Positions 1 through 9,672 of a stretch of 64,000 nucleotides of DNA are shown here, piece by piece. This stretch comes from Zantedeschia hybrid cultivar (lineage: Eukaryota > Streptophyta > Magnoliopsida > Alismatales > Araceae), in assembly GCA_030544215.1 (NCBI GenBank), contig JARZZO010000014.1:19626234-19690233 (forward strand). The letters run 5' to 3'. Each line of letters opens with the position of its first letter. Position 1 is the stretch's first letter. The translations under genes were made by a program, and so were the position numbers. The notes under the pieces are model-generated. The model ran no database searches and was not told the origin of the DNA. It saw nothing but the letters and a program-made list of their open reading frames with translations.

Positions 1-623
1 TTCTTTTTTTTTAACTCTTTGAGATGCAAGGTATTTATAGGCATTTTCTGCGTTCGCGATTAACATAAAAAAATCTAGGATTTATCTATCTTAATCGACA
101 GATAATCACTGATTAATTCATCTTTATCTGTAATTATCTAAAAAGCGTCCACCTTGGCTGACGCCTTTCAGATTAATTAAGATAAGGATAAATATCCGGG
201 AAAACTTATCTTTATCTTTATTATATAAAAAGCGTCCACATGTGTAGACGTCTTTTACTCTAATTAAGATAAGGATAAACATCCGGAAGATAAGTTAAGA
301 CAGCTTAGGAAACTTAAATCGCGTCGACCTTAACAGACGCCTTTTAGCTAATAAATCAATTAATTAAAATTCAAATTTAAACGCTAAAACAGGAATAAAC
401 TCTAAATAGCGTCCACATGGGTCGACGCCTTTTAGGATTCTTCGTATTTTAACTGAAATTTGAGCTAAAATCAATTCAATTGATTAACTTAAACATGTCT
501 GTTAAACCCGACACTTAAAAAGATTAATAAAAATTAATCAATGATTAATTATCAGACCATTCTGAGGCATTATTATATGATATGAAATTTACTCAAAATG
601 ATGTCAAAATTAGCGTGTCTACA
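1..623 (-). repeat. 3' LTR of the gypsy element, truncated by the window edge
   Basis: This stretch repeats 13,251-13,874 almost base for base and ends inward in CTACA. That corresponds to TGTAG, the LTR start on the minus strand. Roughly the outer 700 bases of this LTR lie before position 1. It contains four GCGTC palindromes. The polypurine tract expected just inside (from 624) is poor: the minus strand there reads AAGGTGAGGCAGC. Confidence 0.93.
138..435. repeat. Four GCGTC/GACGC palindromic units in the 3' LTR
   Basis: Units lie at about 138-171, 227-256, 315-346 and 404-435. Each has a left arm ending GCGTC, 8-11 variable bases, then GACGC or GACGTC followed by CTTTTA or CTTTCA. The flanks are A-rich on the left and T-rich on the right, so the palindrome extends past the GC core. 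The units are otherwise unrelated in sequence. Confidence 0.85.
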
Positions 624-712
624 GCTGCCTCACCTTGGCATCGTCTTTGCAAGGGAGTGAAATGGAATGGAATGTACTGAAAAGGTGATGCCAAGGTGTG
701 ATGAGACACGCT
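612..712. repeat. Inverted repeat across the LTR/internal junction
   Basis: AGCGTGTCT at 612-620 pairs with AGACACGCT at 704-712, and CACCTTGGCATC at 631-642 pairs with GATGCCAAGGTG at 687-698. The arms bracket the 3' LTR boundary at 623, so an inverted copy of the LTR tip lies just inside the element. Confidence 0.8.
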
Positions 713-1663
713 CTTAACATCACATGATTAGAATTTTTCTCAAAATCATCAATGAAGATAGCTCAATGAAATCAATGGAATCAATCCTGTCTGGATGAGG
801 TAGACAAGGAAATAAAATAAAGTCGATCAACCTCCTCGGAGTGGGAAGTACCCCAGGTCATAGACACTGTAGGTTTCATCATGGGGAGCGTTTGCCAGCC
901 AATGTGGACGTGCTGCAGCCATGATGGATCTTAAAAGAAAACAAGAATATTGGATAAAGAATCCAATCAAGGATAGAATAGAATTCCAATGATATCTTCA
1001 AGCGAACCTCAAAGATAATCAAGATACTCAATTCGGAATGGAATATTTCATATCATGTTGAAATTATTTGATTAATGGTCTGAAACTTAATCAATAATTA
1101 ATCCTTATCACAATGATTTCAAAGTCCTACATGATGCATGCTGGACTAAAAGAAAAATATAAAGTCAAATAAAATATTAATTAATTAAGGATAATATTGT
1201 TAAATTGTCATTAATGAGTCAAGATACCAACTCTTGTAATTCAGTGCTAAGCCGAAGCTCGTTTGTCCACGCACCGTTTCACAAAAGTGGAACCATCGTC
1301 CTCACTGATTAACAATCCAACGGCCTATCCATGCGATTAAGAATCCTCTGGAATTATCACTGTTTTTGTTGAAGGGGAACTCAAATTCCAGTTTCATCAA
1401 AACACAAGGTCCCTGATATGCTCTAATAAATATTTATCATATAGTAATAATGCTGATGCACAATAATTACATGAAAGAGTACAAGGGTAGAAATAACCGT
1501 CTTTTTAGCCACGGTTAGGACTTCTTGAACTCCCACAGTGGGATCTTCTTGCTTCACTCAGGTTTCTTGAATTTTCTGCAATCAAAATTGTTAGTAATTC
1601 CAAACCAATATTCAATTTAAACATCAAAACATTGAATTTCGGATAGAACACATATAAAGATCT

Positions 1664-1732
1664 GAAACGCGTCGTGTCGTGCAGACGCCGTTTAACTTTG
1701 AAACGCGTCGTTTATCCTCGACGCCTTTTACT
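1664..1732. repeat. Two adjacent GCGTC palindromic units
   Basis: The two units are head to tail. The first has CGCGTC, ten bases, then GACGCCGTTTA. The second has CGCGTC, ten bases, then GACGCCTTTTA, followed by CACAGAAACAG. Their left flanks both read GAAACGCGTC. Confidence 0.85.
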
Positions 1733-2037
1733 CACAGAAACAGGTTTCTGGCTGTTCTCTATTCGAATTCCAACTCTATCAATGCCTTGTGTCCTGTATA
1801 CAACTTGAACAAACATGTTAAGTATCTGTTTAGGCTTAGTCCCTTGCCTGACCAAATGAACGGTCGATCAATCTCTTTCTTAGTGGAAGGGTCAAGGGGC
1901 ATGGCCTTTATTAACAAAGGTAATAAGAATAATCAAACTTAAGTAAAAATGCAACATACAAGCAGACAGATGCTCACTGAAAATAAAAGAAATGAAACAC
2001 ACTAAGTGCAACAAGCAGATGCTAACTGAAATATTTT

Positions 2038-2270
2038 TGTTGTTTTGAAATATTCATTTTTGTTTGTGGTTTTGAAATATATGTCTTTTTTTTGAATTTT
2101 GACATATGTATTTTTTTTTGAATTTTTGATATATGTATTTTTTTTGATTTTGTTGATTTTTGAAAACATGTATTTTTTTTTATGTATATATATTTTTTTG
2201 GATTTTTGAAACATATGTATTTTTTTTTTTTTTTTTTTTTGAAACATATGTATTTTTTTTGGATTTTTTG
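2038..2270. repeat. Degenerate T-rich tandem repeat, unit about 30 bp
   Basis: Copies of a unit built as GAAACATATGTA plus a T run and GGATTTTT recur about eight times with varying T-run length. On the coding strand of the element this is an A-rich tract just downstream of the integrase gene. The lysine-rich frame through it is a low-complexity by-product. Confidence 0.75.
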
Positions 2271-3016
2271 ACTAAAAGATCAGCATGGTACTTGGATCAA
2301 AAGATCATATTCATTTATTAACTTAATTTCCAAATTGTTCTTTAACAACTTAACTTAAACCCATCGTGTTTGAACTTGTGTTTCCATTCGTGATCCCATT
2401 TGATGATTTGACCCTTAGTCAATCTAAACCATTCCTTAAGTTTGGAGTACATCTCTTTAGAAAGAAAAGATGAATAAGTTTAGAAAGCCCATGAGAAGGT
2501 TCCGGAGACTTAAAAAGATGTTCCTTTCCTACCCTAGTATCCGTTGGGGTTCGGTCATTTTCTTTCCGGGGTATTTATCGACCTTGCGTTCCCTTTCATT
2601 TCATTTCATGGCCTTGATGTAACGTTTGTAATGTAATGGCCTTTTGATTTGACTTTTGCCTTTGCTTTTTGCTTTTCTTTTTTTTCTTCTTCGGGACGGA
2701 TCTCCCCCATTTTTTTATGACGGCCTCCTACTAAGATGGCGGGTATTCTTGGTAATCTATTCTAAGCCTCGTTCCGATATCATGGGCCGAGTATAAAACA
2801 GAATTTTTTTTTTAAAAGGAACGATTTGTACTCTACACTTTCGGTCAAGCTTTCGATATTCTTTAGGACTTGGCATCTCTTGTTACTCACGAATCAAACG
2901 TGTTAGTGTGTGCATTAATGGGCTTGAAATTAAGTTATCTAGACTGATAAGGAAATTTGAGTTTATAAACTTTCTGATTCCACTGGTCTTTGTACCATAC
3001 TGATCGACTCTTTAAC

Positions 3017-6000
3017 CTAAGGGTAATATTTCTTAAGATGTAAACCATTCCAGAGATGTTTTAGCTCTGCTCCTTCTGCATTAACAAGACGATAAGCATT
3101 ACCAGGAAAAGCGTGCGATACAACATAAGGTCCTTCCCAGTTGGGTTGGAGCTTAGAACGCGGACCACCAGGTTTTATAAAAATCCTTTTAACAACCATT
3201 TCACCGACTTTGAACTTACGTTCAATGACTTTCTTTTGATAAAAACGTGCTAATCTGTTTTGATAAACTTTTGCATGATTAGCAGCTGACCATCTTTTCT
3301 CGTCTAAAAGTTCCAATTGAGCAAGGAGTGCTGAACGATGTTCATCAATAGAAAATTCCTTATTCAATTGTACTCTTAATGACGGTATGAGGATCTCATA
3401 TGGAACTACCGCCTCCATTCCAAATGTTAAGGAATAAGGAGTTTGTCCAGCAGGCGTGCGGATTGAAGTTCGGTAGGCCCATAGAGCCTCAACCAATTTT
3501 TCTGGCCAATCTGTGAATTTATTAGATTTACACGTCTTTTTGATGATTTTTATCAAAGTCTTATTTGTTGCCTCTGCTTGGCCATTGCCTTGCGGATAAT
3601 AAGGAGATGAATGATGCAATGCAATTTTATACCTGTTACAGAGATCCTTCAATTCTTGTGACACGAACTGCGGTCCGTTGTCGGTGACGATGGTGCTTGG
3701 AATTCCAAATCGGGTGATGATGTTCTTCATGATGAACTTGCAGACGGTTGATGCTTTGATCTCCACGTACGCTTCAGCTTCTGCCCACTTGGTGAAGTAT
3801 TCCGTTGCCGTGAGAATGAAAGATTTTTGCTTGATGCCAGAATCTGGATTACCAAGAGGTCCAATAATGTCGAAAGCCCACATGGAGAAAGGCCATGGGG
3901 AAGAAACAGGATGGAGTGAAGATGCAGGAGAATGAATTTTGTCGGCATGAAGTTGACACTTAGCACACCTACGGACATACCCTACACAGTCTTCTTCTAT
4001 GGTTGGCCAATAAAATCCTTGTCTAAGGATTTTCTTTGCTAACATCTGTCCATTGACATGACCACCACAAACTCCACTATGAACTCCTTCCATAACTTTC
4101 CAAAGCTCATCTTCGTCTAGACATCTCAGAAGAACTCCATCAAAACCTCTCTTATATAATGATCCCCCAACTAGGGTGTATCGTTGAGCAACTCTCCTGA
4201 TAGCTCTTTTCTCCTCAGTTGTAGCTTCCTCAGGATACGATTGATCTTCACAATATTTTGCAATTTCATAATACCATGACTTCTGTTCATCATCCATCTC
4301 TTCTAACAGCTCTATCAGCATGATTTCTCTTCTCTCAATGATATCTCCGTCTCTGACTTTCTTCAGCAACTTCTCCTTAGTTCTAAGGAATGAAGGATCT
4401 TTCACGGCGGGTGAAAGACGCCTATGAACTATGATTGATTCAGATTGTTTGCTGATTGGAAAATCAAGAGAAGATGCAAGTGAAGCTAGAGCGTCAGCTA
4501 AGATGTTTTGATTCCTAGGGACATGGACAAAGATCAATTTCGTGAAAAACTTTGAATAAGCAGAAGTCAGCTCTTGATAAGGCTTGAGTTTGGGATCGAG
4601 AGTTCGATACTTTGTCAACACTTGGCGAAGAATTAGTTGGCTATCACCTACAATCCTGAGTTTGGTAACACCATGGAAATGAGCAGCCTCGAGACCAGCA
4701 AGAAGTGCCTCGTATTCAGCTATATTGTTTGTAACTGGAAAATCAAGCTGAAAGGCTTGTGGAATGGTGATACCTTCAGGTGATAACAGAACAATACCGA
4801 TCCCTTTTCCATGAGAATTCAAAGCTCCGTCAAAATGCAGAGTCCACATATCATCTCTGATTTGATTTACGGACATCAGTTCCTCATCCGGAAACTCTGA
4901 TCGGACTGGATCAAATCGAGGAAGGGGATGATGAGCAAGATGTTCTGCTATGGCATAGCCCTTGATCGCTTTCTGCTGAATGTAGATGATGTCGAATTGA
5001 GATAGAAAGCTTTGCCATCGCGCTAACCTATCAGTAAGAACAGATTTCTCCAGAAGGAATTTGATCGGATTCATCCTAGCGATGAGATGGACTTCATGGG
5101 CCAGAAAATAATGTTTTAATTTCTGCACAACCCAGACCAATGCTGCACATGTTTTCTCCATCGCCGTATATCTCTGTTCAGCGGGGTTGAGAAGTTTGGA
5201 GAGATAATAGGCTGCCCTCTCTTTTCCTTCTTCATCTTCTTGTGCTAAGACAGCCCCCACAGCATCATCCAGGACTGAAATATAAAGTATCAATGGTTTT
5301 CCTGGAGATGGTGGTCTCAAAACAGGAGGACTTGCTAAATAGTTCTTTAATCCATCAAACGCCTCCTGACACTTATCGTCCCAATCGAATTTGACTCCCG
5401 GCTTGGTAAGCTCGTAAAAAGGCTTACACCTTTGTGAGTGCTGAGAGACAAAACGGCGAATAAATTGCAACATCCCGATTAATCCTCTCAACTCTTTCAA
5501 ATTTTTAGGAGGTGGCATTTCTTTAATAGCCTTCGCCTTGTTAGGATCGATCTCAATTCCCCGTTTACTGACGATAAATCCAAGCAATTTTCCTGAAGAT
5601 ACCCCGAATACACATTTCTTGGGGTTCATCTTTAACTGATATTCTCTCGATCTTTCTAACACCCTTGCCAAAACTTTGGCATGCTCAGCCTTTGTTTTCG
5701 ATTTAACCAATAAGTCATCCACATACACTTCTAGATCTATGTGCATCATGTCATGAAATATTGCCATCATGGCCCTTTGATAAGTGGCTCCAGCATTCTT
5801 TAATCCAAATGGCATGACAACATAACAGTATGTTCCCCAAGGTGTAGTGAATGAAGTTTTCTCTTGATCCTCTTCTGCCAGCTTAATCTGATTATATCCT
5901 GAAAATCCGTCCATGAATGATAACGTCTCATAGCCAGCGGTGTTATCGATGAGTACATCAATATGAGGCAATGGAAAATCATCTTTAGGACATGCCCGAT

Positions 6001-6892
6001 TCAAATCACGGAAGTCAATGCAAATTCTGACCTTCCCGTCCTTCTTCATAACCGGGACTATGTTGGCCACCCATTGTGGATAGAGGACAACTCTAATAAA
6101 TTTAGCTTTATGCAACTTATCGACCTCTTCCTTCATCTTTAGAGCCATTTGTGGGTGGAATCGCCTTAATTTTTGCTTGACCGGGCTAACTCCGTCTTTT
6201 AATGTCAACCTGTGTTCAACTAAAGACGAGTCTAACCCTGGCATATCCTCATAACTCCAGGCGAAAGTGTCCTTATAGTCTTTAAGTACTTGTACCATTG
6301 CGTTCTCATCCTCTGTAGAAAGATTTTTACTGACGAGGACAACCTTAGGTTCGTCTTCAGTCCCTAAATTAATTTCTTTGGTGGGCTCTTCTACGGCAGC
6401 TGAGGGTTCATCAAATCTCTTCACTCCACTAGCATATGCCTCAGCCGCATCCTCGTCATCTTCTTCTTCAACAATGGGGTCCTTTTCATGTACTAATTCA
6501 TATACCCCGTACCCATCATTGACTGACTCATCGTCCATACAATCTTCTGGCATCTGAATTGGATTTTCTAAAAGCTGAGGGATCAAAGAGCAAGAAGAGC
6601 ACTTATCAGCTAAGTCCTGGAGGTATCTATCTGGAATTTGCCTACCCTTAGGCTTCCTAGACTTCCTAACCTGACTAATCTGACTAGACTGCCTAACTTC
6701 ACTATCATAACCTAAGGAAGACGAGGCAGGATGAAAATCCTGTGATACAAGCGGAAATACAAGAGAATCCTCCCGAGGGGAGGGACAGAGTAAATCTAAA
6801 AGAGAGTCTTGACCGAAGGACCCGGGCGGCGGGGTGCAATCGGACAAGTAGGATGTTTCCTCAATGAGGATTTGGAAAGAATTTGTTGCCAA
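3017..6892 (-). CDS. Gypsy pol: reverse transcriptase, dual RNase H, integrase
   Basis: 1,291 residues with an intact frame. Reverse transcriptase spans about 220-440, with the YVDD catalytic box at 390-393. A first RNase H-like region at about 530-620 appears to have lost key acidic residues. A second, archaeal-type RNase H has D688 (HFDGA), E726 (AEYEAL), D750 (GDSQL) and D800 (ADALA). Integrase has the zinc motif H938, H945, C976, C979 and the catalytic triad D1008, D1071, E1107 (D-D-35-E). The C-terminal part resembles the usual gypsy integrase tail; no chromodomain is evident. The first ATG is probably not a true start: the frame overlaps the protease frame at 6,796-6,892 and is reached there through a nine-A run (minus strand, 6,900-6,908), by slippage or an indel. 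Confidence 0.93.
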   Translation of the reverse strand: MATNSFQILIEETSYLSDCTPPPGSFGQDSLLDLLCPSPREDSLVFPLVSQDFHPASSSLGYDSEVRQSSQISQVRKSRKPKGRQIPDRYLQDLADKCSSCSLIPQLLENPIQMPEDCMDDESVNDGYGVYELVHEKDPIVEEEDDEDAAEAYASGVKRFDEPSAAVEEPTKEINLGTEDEPKVVLVSKNLSTEDENAMVQVLKDYKDTFAWSYEDMPGLDSSLVEHRLTLKDGVSPVKQKLRRFHPQMALKMKEEVDKLHKAKFIRVVLYPQWVANIVPVMKKDGKVRICIDFRDLNRACPKDDFPLPHIDVLIDNTAGYETLSFMDGFSGYNQIKLAEEDQEKTSFTTPWGTYCYVVMPFGLKNAGATYQRAMMAIFHDMMHIDLEVYVDDLLVKSKTKAEHAKVLARVLERSREYQLKMNPKKCVFGVSSGKLLGFIVSKRGIEIDPNKAKAIKEMPPPKNLKELRGLIGMLQFIRRFVSQHSQRCKPFYELTKPGVKFDWDDKCQEAFDGLKNYLASPPVLRPPSPGKPLILYISVLDDAVGAVLAQEDEEGKERAAYYLSKLLNPAEQRYTAMEKTCAALVWVVQKLKHYFLAHEVHLIARMNPIKFLLEKSVLTDRLARWQSFLSQFDIIYIQQKAIKGYAIAEHLAHHPLPRFDPVRSEFPDEELMSVNQIRDDMWTLHFDGALNSHGKGIGIVLLSPEGITIPQAFQLDFPVTNNIAEYEALLAGLEAAHFHGVTKLRIVGDSQLILRQVLTKYRTLDPKLKPYQELTSAYSKFFTKLIFVHVPRNQNILADALASLASSLDFPISKQSESIIVHRRLSPAVKDPSFLRTKEKLLKKVRDGDIIERREIMLIELLEEMDDEQKSWYYEIAKYCEDQSYPEEATTEEKRAIRRVAQRYTLVGGSLYKRGFDGVLLRCLDEDELWKVMEGVHSGVCGGHVNGQMLAKKILRQGFYWPTIEEDCVGYVRRCAKCQLHADKIHSPASSLHPVSSPWPFSMWAFDIIGPLGNPDSGIKQKSFILTATEYFTKWAEAEAYVEIKASTVCKFIMKNIITRFGIPSTIVTDNGPQFVSQELKDLCNRYKIALHHSSPYYPQGNGQAEATNKTLIKIIKKTCKSNKFTDWPEKLVEALWAYRTSIRTPAGQTPYSLTFGMEAVVPYEILIPSLRVQLNKEFSIDEHRSALLAQLELLDEKRWSAANHAKVYQNRLARFYQKKVIERKFKVGEMVVKRIFIKPGGPRSKLQPNWEGPYVVSHAFPGNAYRLVNAEGAELKHLWNGLHLKKYYP

Positions 6893-9672
6893 ATTGGCGT
6901 TTTTTTTTGGAAAATGAAAGAATTAAACATAAAGCAAGAATGAATATAAATGGGAGGAGGATCAGACGGAGGAAGAGGCACCAAGGCCAGAGGATTAGGG
7001 GGATCATATAGTAATATGTCCCAGATCAGATCATACAACCTCTCTAGATCGAGAGGAGGTTGTGGTATAATGTCCCGAGGGGACATAGTAATCATGACGG
7101 GCGGAGCCCGTGGAATATCTTCAATTATGACCCGCGACCAAGTCGGGGTCAAAAGCAGTGTGCGGAAAAGAGTATGGAGCGTGAAGACATGTGAAGGATA
7201 TGTCCCCCTCCAGAGCAGATCTGTTGTATAACCAGCTTGATATGGGTCATCCGGCTCCCCTTCATCAGTCTCTTCGGACAGCAGTATCCGCTTGTCAAAT
7301 ATAGTACCAGGGCTTTCAATCAATTCATCAATCTGCGGCGGCCACTTAGGTTCTGCAGGATCCAGAAATAGTCTGTTCAGTGCAATATACAGGTCTCTGA
7401 GATCGAACCACCTGTACCATTCACATTCAGGATCATGAAATTTCCTCCTTTTCATAGGCCGCAGAGCCTCCAAGGATTGGTACGTAAGCAGTTCAGAGCA
7501 ATGTCTGGCCAAATCCCTCCCATAAATATCATGGAAGTCAAAACAGGAAGTAATGACTACCGTATTGTCATAGCTAAGTATGGGCCCTTTCACAAAATAC
7601 GTACACAGGGTCCATGTTAAGGGATCTCGGCCTTCTTTAGATGGTGTAGACATTGCCTGCCAGATCTTCGGGCCTTCTTTGATCTCTGCTTTCTGAACCG
7701 GATCTTGTTTCAGTTTTATTGGCCTATAGCCCAGACCACTTCCAGGTGCTGCTCGATGATTTCTGACAGGAGTGGTCCTGCCTTGCAATTGTGTGCCCAG
7801 ACCTTTCCCAGGCTCGTAGCCGTTCTTCATCACGATCCTCCATCCTGGGGTACTCATGCACTTCCCCCTTTTGATAGCATTTAATGGATATGGAGAAATA
7901 GTAGCGGCTTTCAGAGGATCAGCCACTGGACGGTAGACCTGTAATACCGACAGAAAAGGTTGTCGGCCAGGTAAAACAGTAGATTTAATGTTCAAGGAAT
8001 GAGCAGCAGCAAGGATCGGCATGCTCGTTACTTTAATTATTCGTCCTTTGTAAGGAAATTTGAGGCATTGATGATTCGTAGAAGGAATCGCCTCAAGAGT
8101 TTTAATATAAGGACGACCTAAAATGGCATTTATGGAAGGGTCGATTTCCAAGATGTGAAATTCAACCTCCGCATGACTTACAGGGCCCAGCTCCACCTTT
8201 AAATAAACCATTCCCAGAGGGGAACGAGTAGAATTGTCATATGCTGTTACTGATATGGGGCTGGGCAGCCATTTCTCTTTGGGCACACCGCATAACTCCA
8301 GGGTCTTCGGAGGTAGAACATTGATCGAAGCTCCTGTGTCGACCAGGCATGCATCCACGGCCTTCTTACAGATATTGACTGTGATACTCAGAGCCATGCT
8401 TCTGGCTGCTGGCGGTGCTAGTTCCGATGTATGGAATGTTATAGAGAGCTGATCCCCCTGAGGAACTAGTAATGCTGCAATCTTCTCTACCGGCACGTCT
8501 TCATTGACCATCACCTTCTGCAGATATTCCATCAGAGCTTCTTGGTGACTCTTGGATCTTTTGATCAGTTCGAGTATAGTGATCCGTACCGGTGTCCGAT
8601 CCAGGTGTTTCAACAGGTCATATTGAGTGCCTGGTGCACTCTCTTCATTGTGGGCTTCCTCAGTCGGCTGTGATGGGCCGTCTCTGACTGTGGACTGAGG
8701 GAAGACCTTGTTGAAAATCCTTCCACTCCGGAGCGCGTGTTCCTCAACCGTGGAGGATCCGGGTGACACTTTAAGTACCGCAGGGTTGGACGGTGCGGAT
8801 GGCGTAGAGGGTTGGTAGGTAGGTGATGGCGTAGGACTAGGCGTAGGGCTAGGTGGTGATGGCGCGGTGCGGATTAAAGGCCTAGAGGGTTGGATGGTGG
8901 ATGGATAAGTGGTTGGCGAAGTGGGGAATGGTACGCGTAATAGCGGTCTAGATGGTAAAGGCATATCTGGATAAGTGGTGGTGGTAGCGGGTGAAGTAGG
9001 AAACGGTATGCGTAATAAAGGCCTGGACGGTAGGAGGGGTGCGTTATTGGTTTGCGGGGGGTTATATGATGGAGGCGTAGTGGTGCGGGGTGTAATGGGT
9101 CTTAGGAAGGTGGGTAGTGGTAATGGATTATTGGGCGTGGGCGAGTGGTATGTAGGTGTGGGTATGGGGGTAATGGTAACAGGTTGTGGCCTTGGTATGT
9201 GGATGGTGCGGCGTGGTGGTCGCTCTGCGGTACTTTGAACGTGACCCGTTGAACAAAGAGAGGAAGAGTCCTCTACTCTCCACTGCTGCCCACGACCAGC
9301 CTCAGACTGGCTGTTCGTCAAGATGGGAGCAACCTGGTTTTGGTTCTGATGCTCCGGGAGTGGATTCTGCACTATTCCCATGTTGGGTGGTGCTGCTGCT
9401 TGTGCCGGTGGTCTTGCTTGCTGCTGCTGCTGCTGCGGTCTCCTCGCCTTCAAGGCTGTTATGTACTTCTTCATTTCCTCCCAGTCAATGCCGCCCTGCT
9501 CATTGAGATCATGGATATAATCTCTGAATTGGAAGCAGGTGTCAATGGTATGCCCAGGTTGCCTGTGGAAGTAGCAATACCTGGACGTATCGGCATTTTG
9601 AGGCCAGACGGCCTTCTCTCTCGGCAAAACTAAGGCATTGGCTGCCATTAAAACACTGAAAATATCTGCCAA
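6796..9672 (-). CDS. Gypsy zinc-knuckle, aspartic protease and G-patch segment
   Basis: 958 residues in one frame. A CHHC zinc-knuckle variant lies at C33, H36, H41, C46. A proline/threonine-rich linker (about 100-290) contains three PSRPL repeats. The retroviral-type aspartic protease has its DTGAS active site at D445 and an ILGRPY flap-side motif near 518. A G-patch-like stretch follows at about 612-650 (GYEPGKGLG, then GSGLGYRP). The start ATG is formal: the frame stays open upstream into the glutamine-rich end of gag, so this is the continuation of Gag-Pol and not a separate gene. The last 250 residues have no domain I recognise. Confidence 0.88.
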   Translation of the reverse strand: MADIFSVLMAANALVLPREKAVWPQNADTSRYCYFHRQPGHTIDTCFQFRDYIHDLNEQGGIDWEEMKKYITALKARRPQQQQQQARPPAQAAAPPNMGIVQNPLPEHQNQNQVAPILTNSQSEAGRGQQWRVEDSSSLCSTGHVQSTAERPPRRTIHIPRPQPVTITPIPTPTYHSPTPNNPLPLPTFLRPITPRTTTPPSYNPPQTNNAPLLPSRPLLRIPFPTSPATTTTYPDMPLPSRPLLRVPFPTSPTTYPSTIQPSRPLIRTAPSPPSPTPSPTPSPTYQPSTPSAPSNPAVLKVSPGSSTVEEHALRSGRIFNKVFPQSTVRDGPSQPTEEAHNEESAPGTQYDLLKHLDRTPVRITILELIKRSKSHQEALMEYLQKVMVNEDVPVEKIAALLVPQGDQLSITFHTSELAPPAARSMALSITVNICKKAVDACLVDTGASINVLPPKTLELCGVPKEKWLPSPISVTAYDNSTRSPLGMVYLKVELGPVSHAEVEFHILEIDPSINAILGRPYIKTLEAIPSTNHQCLKFPYKGRIIKVTSMPILAAAHSLNIKSTVLPGRQPFLSVLQVYRPVADPLKAATISPYPLNAIKRGKCMSTPGWRIVMKNGYEPGKGLGTQLQGRTTPVRNHRAAPGSGLGYRPIKLKQDPVQKAEIKEGPKIWQAMSTPSKEGRDPLTWTLCTYFVKGPILSYDNTVVITSCFDFHDIYGRDLARHCSELLTYQSLEALRPMKRRKFHDPECEWYRWFDLRDLYIALNRLFLDPAEPKWPPQIDELIESPGTIFDKRILLSEETDEGEPDDPYQAGYTTDLLWRGTYPSHVFTLHTLFRTLLLTPTWSRVIIEDIPRAPPVMITMSPRDIIPQPPLDLERLYDLIWDILLYDPPNPLALVPLPPSDPPPIYIHSCFMFNSFIFQKKTPIWQQILSKSSLRKHPTCPIAPRRPGPSVKTLF

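Larger units (their letters stand above)
624..3016 (-). other. 3' untranslated internal region of the gypsy element
   Basis: This is about 2.4 kb between the integrase stop and the 3' LTR. No long reading frame is convincing. It holds the junction hairpin, two GCGTC palindromes near 1,664-1,732 and a T-rich degenerate tandem repeat at 2,038-2,270. Long 3' noncoding regions are usual in Tat-type elements. Confidence 0.7.

Noticed and set aside
2002..2247. Lysine-rich 81-codon minus-strand frame
   Set aside because: It is a product of the T-rich tandem repeat in the gypsy 3' region.
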